From Betaproteobacteria bacterium (GTDB lineage: Bacteria; Pseudomonadota; Gammaproteobacteria; Burkholderiales; Usitatibacteraceae): DNA of 12,667 bases. A program made the translations under genes and the position numbers. Of this stretch, positions 1 through 7,409 are shown in pieces; position 1 is the stretch's first letter; the number at the start of each line of letters is the position of its first letter. The stretch lies in contig JANYFH010000236.1 in NCBI GenBank assembly GCA_025362705.1, positions 1 through 12,667 on the forward strand, given 5' to 3'. The notes under the pieces were generated by a model. That model was given only the letters and a program-made list of their open reading frames with translations, was not told the origin of the DNA and did no database searches.

Positions 1-671
1 TGCAGCTTCGCGCCAAGCTTGTGCACCAGCCGTGAAGCTACCCACGAGCCCGGCAGGGACGCCAAGCCGATCATGATGCCGAGGCCAACGCCGTGCCCGG
101 ATAGCAACTCGTATTTGCTGAATAAAATCGAGCGGGCAACATCCACGACAATCGTAATCAGGGCGTCAGTGGCCAATATTGCTGTGCCGGTCAGCCCCGC
201 AGCCAGCAATAGCGAAATCAACAGCACACCCATGCCGGAAGCGATTCCGTTGAGAAAACCAAACAAGCCACCGCCAACGACCAGGCCAGTGTTACCCAGA
301 TGCAAATTGTGCGATTGCAGAAATCGCCGTGCGGGAATCGCGAGCAGCACTACAAGGCCGACAGCAATCGAAAGATGTGCAGCATCCAGCTTCTGATATA
401 GAAAGGTGCCGAGCAACAGTAGCAGCAGCGCGGGCGGCAACATGAGCTTCACTATGCGAACATCGAAGTCGCGACGATAAAACCAGAAGCGACCGCCGTT
501 GATGATGATGCCCGCCAGTGCCAGAATCGGTACAACGGCCTTGATACCGAGAATCGGGGTCAGTGCGACCGTGAGGATAATGCCGGTACCGAAGCCACCC
601 ATGCCGCCAATGATGGCTGACGCGAATGCTGCAGCAAGAATGAGGGCCAGCGCTGGTGCAGAGAAATCCAT
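1..671 (-). CDS. TauE/SafE family sulfite/organosulfonate-type exporter (partial, C-terminus off the window)
   Basis: This open reading frame runs off the left edge; 223 residues are visible, against roughly 250 for the family. The protein is almost entirely hydrophobic helices with glycine-rich breaks. The N-terminal block IIGGMGGFGTGIIL near residues 20-33 is the family's glycine signature. A second glycine-rich segment near residues 132-148 (VVGGGLFGFLNGIASGMG) marks the repeated half, as expected for a two-repeat inner-membrane transporter. Members export small anions such as sulfite, sulfoacetate or related organosulfur compounds, but many are untested, so the substrate here is unknown. 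The ATG at 669-671 has no clear Shine-Dalgarno sequence (the bases before it read CGCTCCT). I keep it because the N-terminus has the normal family length. It lies 126 bp downstream of the small membrane gene at 798-971 on the same strand, so it may have its own promoter. Confidence 0.85.
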   Translation of the reverse strand, partial: MDFSAPALALILAAAFASAIIGGMGGFGTGIILTVALTPILGIKAVVPILALAGIIINGGRFWFYRRDFDVRIVKLMLPPALLLLLLGTFLYQKLDAAHLSIAVGLVVLLAIPARRFLQSHNLHLGNTGLVVGGGLFGFLNGIASGMGVLLISLLLAAGLTGTAILATDALITIVVDVARSILFSKYELLSGHGVGLGIMIGLASLPGSWVASRLVHKLGAKL

Positions 672-797
672 AGGAGCGTAGTTATGTAGACTGCCTATTG
701 GCGCGTATTTTGGAGCATTTGCGTCTGGAAAGTCGCGCCAGATATGGTGAATAGCTTTTTTATGCTCTGGCTCGTATCAACTTTAGCCGCCAATACG

Positions 798-971
798 TCA
801 GGATGTAATTAGATCAACAATGAACCCAACCCCATACGCAATCAGCAGTGCTGCGCAGAATTTCAAAATGCTGCGCGTCGTCCCCTTCGGCGCATCAATG
901 CTATCCAGATAGCGATTGATAAAGTAGCCAGCGACAAAAAACGCTACCGCCGAAAGAATGAGACTCAGCAT
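798..971 (-). CDS. small two-helix membrane protein, 57 residues, hypothetical
   Basis: This short reading frame begins MLSLILSAVAFFVAGYFINRY and ends LLIAYGVGFIVDLITS. It has two hydrophobic segments, about residues 2-18 and 38-55, separated by a charged loop (RYLDSIDAPKGTTRS), so a small inner-membrane hairpin protein is likely. It starts 25 bp after the OPT transporter stop on the same strand, so the two are probably co-transcribed. No strong ribosome binding site is visible. An out-of-frame ATG 5 bp upstream gives only a few codons. I do not recognise a family. The position and membrane character suggest an accessory of the transporter or simply an uncharacterised membrane peptide. Confidence is moderate because the gene is short; the amphipathic layout argues against a random frame. 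Confidence 0.55.
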   Translation of the reverse strand: MLSLILSAVAFFVAGYFINRYLDSIDAPKGTTRSILKFCAALLIAYGVGFIVDLITS

Positions 972-996
972 TTCATGTCGCCCATGATTCCAGCCA

Positions 997-3237
997 TCAA
1001 GCAGAATTCGTTGTGCCGGAAAACACCTTCCCGCGCGCCGCCAGATACAGCAGCACCACTAACGCGCTAAACGGCAACATCGATAACGCATCCGAATACG
1101 CACCCTGGAAAAACGGGTTGTTTTTTGTCGACCAATCGTTGAACCAGGTATCAACGGCGACAAACACACCAGCTGACAGCGCGATGAAAATTCCCGCAAT
1201 GGCGCCACCTGCAATATAGCCAGACGCCATCAATACACCGGGGCCCTTGTCAGTTTCGGCAATGAGCTCGGCTTCGCTCATTTTTTTTGATTGCTCGGTT
1301 TGGCGCTGCTTGCGATCAATCAACCAGCGCACCAGGCCGCCAATGAAAATCGGCGAGCTTGATGAAAGCGGCAAATAGACACCTACCGCAAATGCCAGCG
1401 ACGGGATGCCGGCCATTTCCAGCACGACCGCGATCATCACGCCGAATAGCACCAGTTCCCACGGCAATTTGCTGTCGAGTATGCCTTTGATGATGTACGA
1501 CATCAGCGTCGCTTTGGGCGCGTCGTATTTACGCACCTTGGTGCCATCGGGCCGCTCTGGATGTGTGCCGTTGATGCCGGGATCGACAAAATACACTGCA
1601 GCACCATTGTCATCGACCAGATATTGTCCTTCCGGACCACCTGCGTTGCCGCTCTTGTGCCAGACGCGGTAGCTCTTGTTATCAGTCGCGGCCTGCGGGC
1701 CTTCGAGTGCAGTGCGGGTGACCAGCGGTTGCACGTTGGTATGCAGACCGAGTGCAATTTTTTCAATTGGCACATAGACAGTCGCCGCCTGATTCAACCC
1801 CAGCAGAATCGGCCCCAGCATCACGGCGGAAGCGAGCGAGCCGATCATGATGGCATACTGCTGCAGGCGCGGTGTGGCGCCGATCAGGTAACCGGTTTTC
1901 AAATCCTGTGAAGTCGTGCCGCCGTTAGACGCAGCGATGCAGACGATTGCTCCGACTGACAGCGCGGTGACGTAATAAATACCGCCAGTCCAGTCGAGCA
2001 ACAAAAAAATCAGGCAAGTGAGCAACAACGTGGCAACCGTCATGCCCGATATCGGATTGGACGACGAGCCGATCTCACCGGTCAGGCGCGAAGACACGGT
2101 GACGAACAGAAAGCCAAATAGCACAATAAGGAATGCGCCGATCAGATTCATGTGCAGCGATGGCGCCAACGTGATTCCTGCCATCAGTACAACAACGCCG
2201 ATTCCCACCCATTTCAGAGGAATATCATTTTGCGTACGCAAGGTCGAAGCTGCATTGCCCCTCACCTGGTAATCGCGCAACCCCTGGCTTAAACCACGCC
2301 AGATCAATGGCAGTGCACGCGCCAGCGAAATTATCCCGCCAGCGGCAACGGCACCGGCACCGATGTACAGCACATACGCACCGCGAATCTGGCCGGGCTC
2401 CATGGCGCTTATCGGCACTCTGCCGGGCGCCAGTGGCAAGCTGAGACCATCGCCAAAAAATTTGATGAGTGGAATCAACAGCAAATAAGTGAGCACGCCG
2501 CCAGCACACATGATCGACGCGATGCGCGGACCGATGATATAACCGACGCCCAGCAGCTCAGGCGAAATTTCCACCGCCACCGAACCGGATTTCATCGGCG
2601 CGCCAAATACTTTTTCAGGCACATCCTTCCAGCCCTTCATTGCGATGTTGGCAATCTTGTAAATAAGACCGATGGTAAATCCTGCAAAAATCGTGACCGC
2701 GCTGACGCCGGCACCGGTAACGGCACTCACCTTCGCCGCCGCGCGCGATGTTGCGTCGGCACCCGCCTTCAGCACCTCGGCACAGGCGGAACCTTCGGGA
2801 TATTTCAGCACCCCATGTTGCTCGACAATGAGCGCACGGCGCAGTGGAATCATCATGAGAATTCCCAACACGCCACCGAATGCAGCGACCAGCAACACCC
2901 GCGTCAATTCCAGATCGAAGCCGAGAATGAGTATCGCGGGCATCGTCACGCCGAGGCCAAAGGCCAGCGATTCACCCGCCGAACCGGCGGTTTGCACGAT
3001 GTTGTTTTCGAGAATGGAGGCATCCTTGAATCCGAGCTTGGCCCACAGGCGAAACAGCGTGATCGAAATCACCGCAACCGGAATCGAGGCGCTCACGGTA
3101 AGGCCGACTTTCAAGACCAGGTAAAGCGAAGAGGCGCCGAAAACAATACCGAGCACCGAGCCAAGAAGAACCGCGCGCAGTGAGAACTCCGGCAGTGTGG
3201 TTTGGTCGGGGATATAAGATTGCATTGGAATTGGCAT
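997..3237 (-). CDS. OPT family oligopeptide transporter
   Basis: Predicted inner-membrane transporter of the oligopeptide transporter (OPT) family, prokaryotic branch, which moves small peptides or metal-chelate compounds inward, probably driven by protons. Counting from the ATG at 3237 the product has 746 residues and about 14-16 hydrophobic segments. Family hallmarks are ENNIVQTAGSAGES (77-90), KYPEGSACAEVL (145-156), NGGTTSQDLKTGYLIGATP (438-456), the APKATLM...GIL...LPW block (573-593) and FAVGVYLPL...PIFIGG (616-634). A soluble stretch at about 500-575 is polar and rich in Gly and Asp. The frame stays open upstream to 3414, but those 59 extra residues are charged, low in hydrophobicity and unlike the family. 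Real starts are therefore 3237 (MPIPMQSY) or 3225 (MQSYIP); neither has a strong Shine-Dalgarno. The gene is divergent from the decaheme cytochrome gene. Substrate is not predictable from sequence. Confidence 0.93.
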   Translation of the reverse strand: MPIPMQSYIPDQTTLPEFSLRAVLLGSVLGIVFGASSLYLVLKVGLTVSASIPVAVISITLFRLWAKLGFKDASILENNIVQTAGSAGESLAFGLGVTMPAILILGFDLELTRVLLVAAFGGVLGILMMIPLRRALIVEQHGVLKYPEGSACAEVLKAGADATSRAAAKVSAVTGAGVSAVTIFAGFTIGLIYKIANIAMKGWKDVPEKVFGAPMKSGSVAVEISPELLGVGYIIGPRIASIMCAGGVLTYLLLIPLIKFFGDGLSLPLAPGRVPISAMEPGQIRGAYVLYIGAGAVAAGGIISLARALPLIWRGLSQGLRDYQVRGNAASTLRTQNDIPLKWVGIGVVVLMAGITLAPSLHMNLIGAFLIVLFGFLFVTVSSRLTGEIGSSSNPISGMTVATLLLTCLIFLLLDWTGGIYYVTALSVGAIVCIAASNGGTTSQDLKTGYLIGATPRLQQYAIMIGSLASAVMLGPILLGLNQAATVYVPIEKIALGLHTNVQPLVTRTALEGPQAATDNKSYRVWHKSGNAGGPEGQYLVDDNGAAVYFVDPGINGTHPERPDGTKVRKYDAPKATLMSYIIKGILDSKLPWELVLFGVMIAVVLEMAGIPSLAFAVGVYLPLSSSSPIFIGGLVRWLIDRKQRQTEQSKKMSEAELIAETDKGPGVLMASGYIAGGAIAGIFIALSAGVFVAVDTWFNDWSTKNNPFFQGAYSDALSMLPFSALVVLLYLAARGKVFSGTTNSA

Positions 3238-3475
3238 GGGATGTGGGTCGCGTAGAGTTGTAATTGGCGGCGCTTGGAATGAATTTCTCGCAGCACTATA
3301 TCCCACCGTGCCTGATATCGCGGTTTTTTTGTGCGCGGTGCACACCATGCAAAAATGCGTAGAACGCCTGTCCATGAGCGTCGCGAGGCATTTTCGCCCT
3401 GTATGGTGCGCCAATGCTGGAGATTGTTTGAATAATACGCCGCCGCGAAATTGCCGCTTGCATTAGACTGCGCAA
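3238..3475. promoter_or_regulatory. divergent intergenic region between the OPT transporter and the cytochrome-barrel pair
   Basis: These 238 bp must contain the promoters for both the minus-strand OPT gene and the plus-strand decaheme cytochrome gene. I find no convincing -35/-10 pair on either strand. The best isolated -10-like hexamers are AATAAT at 3431-3436 (plus) and TATAGT on the minus strand (3295-3300), and neither has a matching -35 box. A short hairpin followed by seven T residues lies at 3305-3330 (listed separately), and a small inverted repeat GGTG-CA-CACC lies at 3337-3346. The lack of a strong sigma-70 promoter would fit activator-dependent control of the electron-transfer genes, but that is inference only. 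Confidence 0.5.
3305..3330 (+). terminator. possible intrinsic terminator or attenuator in the leader of the cytochrome gene
   Basis: On the plus strand ACCGTG (3305-3310) can pair with CGCGGT (3319-3324), five Watson-Crick pairs plus one G-T, around an 8-base loop, and a run of T residues follows (3324-3330). The stem is short, so strength is doubtful. No plus-strand gene ends just before it. If real, it would either stop antisense transcription from the OPT gene or act in the 5' leader of the cytochrome transcript. Confidence 0.25.
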
Positions 3476-4432
3476 ATGTCCAGAATTTCCGCGAATCCGA
3501 GTTGGCCGCATCCGCTGATTGCCGGGATTGCCCTGCTATGCGCCACGTTGTTTTCGGCGATTGTCGGTGCTGCAGACGCGCCCGGCACACTAAGGGCCGG
3601 TACCAGCGGCGATGCGGTCTGTACACGCTGCCATGACGCGAATGAAAAAAAGCCGATCCTGTCGATTCAGCGCACTCGTCATGGCGTAGCGTCACAGCCC
3701 GGCTGCCAAGCTTGCCATGGCTCCAGTCGAGGCCATGTGCTACATGCTGACGATTCTGCTCCACGTCCGCCTCCGGATTTCGTGTTTAGCGGCGTGAACA
3801 AATCCACCGTAGAGGTGCAGAGCCGTACCTGTCTCATTTGCCACAGTTCGGGAAAGCGCAGTCACTGGAGCGGCAGTGCGCACCCGGGTAATGACGTCAC
3901 CTGTGCGTCATGTCACGAGGTCCATCAGCCGCAAGACAAGGCGCTATCGAAAGAGACCCAACGCGAAGTCTGTTTTACGTGTCACAAAACCCAGCGCGCG
4001 CAGATCCATTACCTGTCGAGCCACCCGATTGCGGCCGGAAAAATCGCCTGTTCGGATTGCCACAATCCACATGGCTCAACCGGCCCGAAACTGCTTGTCA
4101 AAAACACCATCAACGAGACCTGCTTCAATTGCCATGCGGAAAAACGCGGCCCGTTCCTGTGGGAACATCCGCCCGCATCGGACGACTGTAGCAACTGCCA
4201 TGTCGCGCACGGTTCTAATATCGCGCCCTTGCTAAAAGTGCGGCCGCCGTGGCTCTGCCAGGGCTGTCACGCTGGCACTCAGCACACCACGCCCGCGTTC
4301 AGCGGTCGCAACCTTCCCGTACCAGCGGGTGGCACCGCGCCTTCTCAACAATTGTTGTTGCGGGCATGTCTCAATTGCCACTCCGCCATTCACGGCAGCA
4401 ATCACCCTTCCGGACCGCGGTTTACGCGCTAG
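3476..4432 (+). CDS. decaheme c-type cytochrome, MtrA/MtoA/DmsE type
   Basis: Predicted periplasmic decaheme cytochrome that passes electrons through an outer-membrane barrel partner. The 318-residue product, close to Shewanella MtrA in length, has exactly ten CXXCH heme-binding motifs, with first cysteines at residues 49, 77, 119, 143, 166, 192, 216, 238, 261 and 298. Many further histidines (for example 69, 90, 130, 150, 183, 199, 231, 245 and 306) could serve as distal ligands, as in bis-histidine hemes. The N-terminus carries a signal peptide with a hydrophobic core at about 14-32 and a likely cleavage near GAADA. ATG 3476 is the first start after an in-frame TAG at 3464 and has no clear Shine-Dalgarno. 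The barrel gene follows after 9 bp, fixing the MtrAB/PioAB/MtoAB context. Direction of electron flow (metal oxidation inward or respiration outward) cannot be read from the sequence; the absence of a surface cytochrome gene favours the Mto/Pio type. DmsE, the homologue in extracellular DMSO respiration, is an alternative name. Confidence 0.95.
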   Translation: MSRISANPSWPHPLIAGIALLCATLFSAIVGAADAPGTLRAGTSGDAVCTRCHDANEKKPILSIQRTRHGVASQPGCQACHGSSRGHVLHADDSAPRPPPDFVFSGVNKSTVEVQSRTCLICHSSGKRSHWSGSAHPGNDVTCASCHEVHQPQDKALSKETQREVCFTCHKTQRAQIHYLSSHPIAAGKIACSDCHNPHGSTGPKLLVKNTINETCFNCHAEKRGPFLWEHPPASDDCSNCHVAHGSNIAPLLKVRPPWLCQGCHAGTQHTTPAFSGRNLPVPAGGTAPSQQLLLRACLNCHSAIHGSNHPSGPRFTR

Positions 4433-4441
4433 GAATCGGCT

Positions 4442-6787
4442 ATGAAGCGTTCGATGCACATGCCGATCCAATCATTTGCTGACGCGCGTGCCCGAATGCC
4501 GACCGCCAGAGCACTGCTTGGTGCAGTATTCATTGCAAGCGCCAATGCGGTCGCGGATCCCGCAGAGACGAGTAAAAATCTCGATGCCGTCATCGAACTG
4601 ACGCGTCCGCAGAGCAAGATTGAAATCGGTGCCGGCAGTATCGGTGACAGTTCCTTTGCTGCGGGCAACTACAGTGGCCTTAATCGACAAGGCGGTTTTT
4701 TGATCGGCAATATCGATTTGCGCGGCGACCAGTACGCATTTGGCAACAGCAACGACGACCGCACACGCTGGCGGCTCATCGGAACCAATCTGGGATTGAG
4801 TTCGCGCAGTTTGTCGGGTGAGTACGGTCGCCAGGGTGTGTACCGGGTTACCTTTGGCTTTGACCAAATCCCGCGACTCTATTCCGACAGTTACCAGACG
4901 CTGTTCCTCGGCGCGGGCTCCGCCAATCTGACTCTGCCTGCCGGATTTGTGCGCGGCGCTGATACGGTTGCCATGAGCACGCTCGGTGCCAGCATGCGTG
5001 CGTTCGACGTCGCAGTGACGCGCAAGCGATCCGAGATTGGACTCAATTATTCGTTGACGCGCGAATGGGAACTACGGGCCGGGTTGCGCTTTGATGATCG
5101 CGACGGCACCAAGCTTCGCGGCGCGGAATTCGGCAGCAACGGCGGCAATCCGCGATCAGTTCTGCTGCCCGAGCCGATCGATTCGTCCACGCAGCTTATC
5201 GACTTGAGCCTCGCCTTTAGCGGCGAAGGCCATCGTTTCACACTCGCCTATCACGGCTCGCTTTTCAAAAACAATTTCACCTCGGTCATCTGGCAAAATC
5301 CGTACACCAGCGCGCCATGGGTGGGCGGCGCCGCGGGGCTTCCGGCCAATTTCCCGTTACTCCTGGGCCAAACGAGCGTTGCGCCGGATAACCAGTTCCA
5401 TCAATTGTCGGCCAGCGGGTCGTACGAATTTTCAAACACCACGCGCCTCACGGTTACCGGTACGCGCGGACGCATGACGCAAAACGAGGCGTTCCTGCCG
5501 TACACCATCAACCCCGGGCTGACGACCAGCGATTTGCCGCGGCACTCGCTCAATGGCCTGGTCGAAACCACGTTCCTGAATGCGCGACTATCGGTGCGTC
5601 CGGCACGCAATCTTACCGTGAACGCCTCGCTGCGCTTTGAGGACCGCGACAACAAGACACCGATGTCGGAATACATTTATATCGGCGGCGATATTCAACT
5701 GCAGCCTCAGGCAGGCAGCAACAGTGATCGCATCCGTACCAATTTACCGCGCAGCCGACGGCAGGAGCAAATGACGCTGGAGGCCGATTATCGCCTCACC
5801 TCAAGCAGTGCGATCAAGGCGGGCTGGGACCTTGATGCTGTCAAGCGGACGTTCACCGAAGTCGAACGCGCAACGGAAAATACCGTCCGGCTTGAATTTC
5901 GCCAGGGCAGCATGGGGCCGTGGACAGCGAACGCCAGCGTCGCGCTGCAAGAACGTCGCGGCACGCAATATCTTTACAACCTTCCTTACCTCGCGAGCTA
6001 CACCTCGCCTGCGTTCATCAACGGCCTGCTCGCAGCGAATGGCTGTACGGTGCCAATCGATTGCGTGCGCAATAGTCCGCTGCAGAACAAGTTCTTTCTT
6101 GCCGACCGCGATCGCCAGCGATCGCGCCTCATGATCGGGTTCATGCCGGACGCGTCGCTTTCGGTGCAGGCGCGAGTGGATTTGAATCATGATCGTTATC
6201 CACACTCACCGTATGGCGTTACCGACGCGCGCAACTGGTCTGCCGGCGCTGATCTGGGCTATATCTTCAACGAGGATTTCACCGCTACACTATTCTACAC
6301 ATTCGAGGACCAGCGCTCGCGCGAACGCAGCCGGCAGATCCTTGGCGCCAATACCGCAGTGGCAACCAGCGCGGATGCCGATTGGATCAATCAATTGGCA
6401 GACAATACCGCATCGGTTGGGCTTGGCCTGCGCTACAAGGGCCTGCTCGGCGGCAAACTGGAACTCAATGCGGATGCAATTGCGATGCGCGGGCGCACAC
6501 CAATTTCAACAACGGTTGGGATCGGCGTGCCACCGGCGCAAAATCCGGCCACGGTATTTCCGGATTTGATCGCGCACTCTGACGTCATCAATCTGAACGC
6601 GCGCTACAACATGGATCGCCAAAGCACAATGCGACTTAGCTATTTTTATCGGCGGCTCAATAGCGCCGACTGGGCCTATCAGCAGGTGGGTGTTACGGCC
6701 TTGACCAATGTGATTGGCACCAATGAAGTCCCCGCGCACTTTGCGGTGCATGGGGCAGGTGTATCTTATATTCGCGTGTTTCGCTAG
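4442..6787 (+). CDS. MtrB/PioB/MtoB-type decaheme-associated outer-membrane beta-barrel
   Basis: Predicted outer-membrane barrel that sheathes the decaheme cytochrome encoded just upstream. The product has 781 residues, longer than Shewanella MtrB (about 700) and near PioB/MtoB size. A signal peptide ends near residue 38 (ASANAVA before DPAETS). The rest alternates polar and hydrophobic residues in amphipathic strands with aromatic girdles. Examples are the strand runs around residues 80-160 (GFLIGNIDLRGDQYAFG; YRVTFGFDQIPRLYSDSYQTLF) and the C-terminal NARYNMDRQSTMRLSYFYRRLNSADWAYQQ. It ends VSYIRVFR, so the usual terminal Phe is followed by an Arg. The only cysteines are C535 and C541 in a likely loop (NGCTVPIDCVRN); the N-terminal CXXC of Shewanella MtrB is missing. 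AGGA, 7 bp before ATG 4442 and overlapping the cytochrome stop, supports this start; Met7 or Met19 are alternatives. Its stop lies 1 bp from the stop of the convergent TPR gene. Confidence 0.92.
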   Translation: MKRSMHMPIQSFADARARMPTARALLGAVFIASANAVADPAETSKNLDAVIELTRPQSKIEIGAGSIGDSSFAAGNYSGLNRQGGFLIGNIDLRGDQYAFGNSNDDRTRWRLIGTNLGLSSRSLSGEYGRQGVYRVTFGFDQIPRLYSDSYQTLFLGAGSANLTLPAGFVRGADTVAMSTLGASMRAFDVAVTRKRSEIGLNYSLTREWELRAGLRFDDRDGTKLRGAEFGSNGGNPRSVLLPEPIDSSTQLIDLSLAFSGEGHRFTLAYHGSLFKNNFTSVIWQNPYTSAPWVGGAAGLPANFPLLLGQTSVAPDNQFHQLSASGSYEFSNTTRLTVTGTRGRMTQNEAFLPYTINPGLTTSDLPRHSLNGLVETTFLNARLSVRPARNLTVNASLRFEDRDNKTPMSEYIYIGGDIQLQPQAGSNSDRIRTNLPRSRRQEQMTLEADYRLTSSSAIKAGWDLDAVKRTFTEVERATENTVRLEFRQGSMGPWTANASVALQERRGTQYLYNLPYLASYTSPAFINGLLAANGCTVPIDCVRNSPLQNKFFLADRDRQRSRLMIGFMPDASLSVQARVDLNHDRYPHSPYGVTDARNWSAGADLGYIFNEDFTATLFYTFEDQRSRERSRQILGANTAVATSADADWINQLADNTASVGLGLRYKGLLGGKLELNADAIAMRGRTPISTTVGIGVPPAQNPATVFPDLIAHSDVINLNARYNMDRQSTMRLSYFYRRLNSADWAYQQVGVTALTNVIGTNEVPAHFAVHGAGVSYIRVFR

Positions 6788-6788
6788 A

Positions 6789-7409
6789 CTACGGACACTT
6801 CGCACCATAGGGTGTAATCGTTCCTGGTGATGCCTTCGGACGGGTCTCCCTAATCTTGCCGGCCTCGCGGCGGCGCTCTTCTGCCTCGTCCGGCTTACCG
6901 GTCGCAGCGAGTGCAACGGCGTATTTTTCATACGCATCCGCCACGACCAGAGCCGAAGTCTTGATGCGAGACTCGCGCGCAAGCAGCGGCGGCAGTTGCG
7001 AGAAATATTCTGCGGCAGCCGCAAATTTTTTCTGCGCAACATTGAGCGCTCCTAATTCATACAGCGCTGGAAAGGTGGCGCTATCCGCTTTCTCCGCAAT
7101 TTCCTTTGCACGCAACAAATATTTTTCAGACTCGGCGTACTGGCAAAGCACACCCATCGCCCTGCCGTACTCAAGGTGCACCGTGCTTCGAAGCGCACCG
7201 TTCTTTGGTAAATCTGCATGGTTGATCGCCTGCGCGATCTGCGAGGCCACCGACTCCCAATCTCCCCGAGCTCGGGCCGCATCAGCGCGTTGAATATACT
7301 CATCCAGTTCCAGATCAATTGCCGACACGCCAGGCGATAGCAGGCACATAACACATGCGAGGAGTGAGCGTGCCAAAAAATTCCGGCACTGACCTGTGAT
7401 CAAGCCCAA
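6789..7409 (-). CDS. exported tetratricopeptide-repeat protein
   Basis: A 206-residue protein with an N-terminal signal peptide (hydrophobic core LLACVMCLLSPGVSA, probable cleavage before IDLELDEY) and a helical repeat body. TPR-like units can be seen at about residues 35-65, 75-107 (HLEYGRAMGVLCQYAESEKYLLRAKEIA), 112-140 (ALYELGALNVAQKKFAAAAEYF) and 156-186. The spacing of Gly/Ala/Tyr within each helix pair is typical. TPRs mediate protein-protein contacts; the partner is unknown. The reading frame has no ATG before residue 21. The proposed start is TTG at 7409, inside the last codons of tdh, preceded at 5 bp by AAGGTGATC, an unusually good match to the anti-Shine-Dalgarno sequence. A second TTG at residue 12 would give a compact signal peptide beginning with LARSLLACVM. 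The overlap with tdh implies translational coupling. It ends 1 bp from the barrel gene stop on the other strand. Confidence 0.75.
   Translation of the reverse strand: MGLITGQCRNFLARSLLACVMCLLSPGVSAIDLELDEYIQRADAARARGDWESVASQIAQAINHADLPKNGALRSTVHLEYGRAMGVLCQYAESEKYLLRAKEIAEKADSATFPALYELGALNVAQKKFAAAAEYFSQLPPLLARESRIKTSALVVADAYEKYAVALAATGKPDEAEERRREAGKIRETRPKASPGTITPYGAKCP

Noticed and set aside
737..772. GCCAGA...TCTGGC inverted repeat between the small membrane gene and the TauE gene
   Set aside because: Only 6 bp of stem with a loop of over 20 bases, and no T-tract on the transcribed strand; not a credible terminator.
3238..3414. 59-residue N-terminal extension of the OPT transporter frame
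   Set aside because: The residues are polar and irregular, unlike OPT N-termini, and would fill most of the divergent promoter region.
3111..3764. 217-codon open frame on the minus strand crossing the divergent region
   Set aside because: It overlaps both the OPT and cytochrome genes out of frame, with no domain-like sequence.
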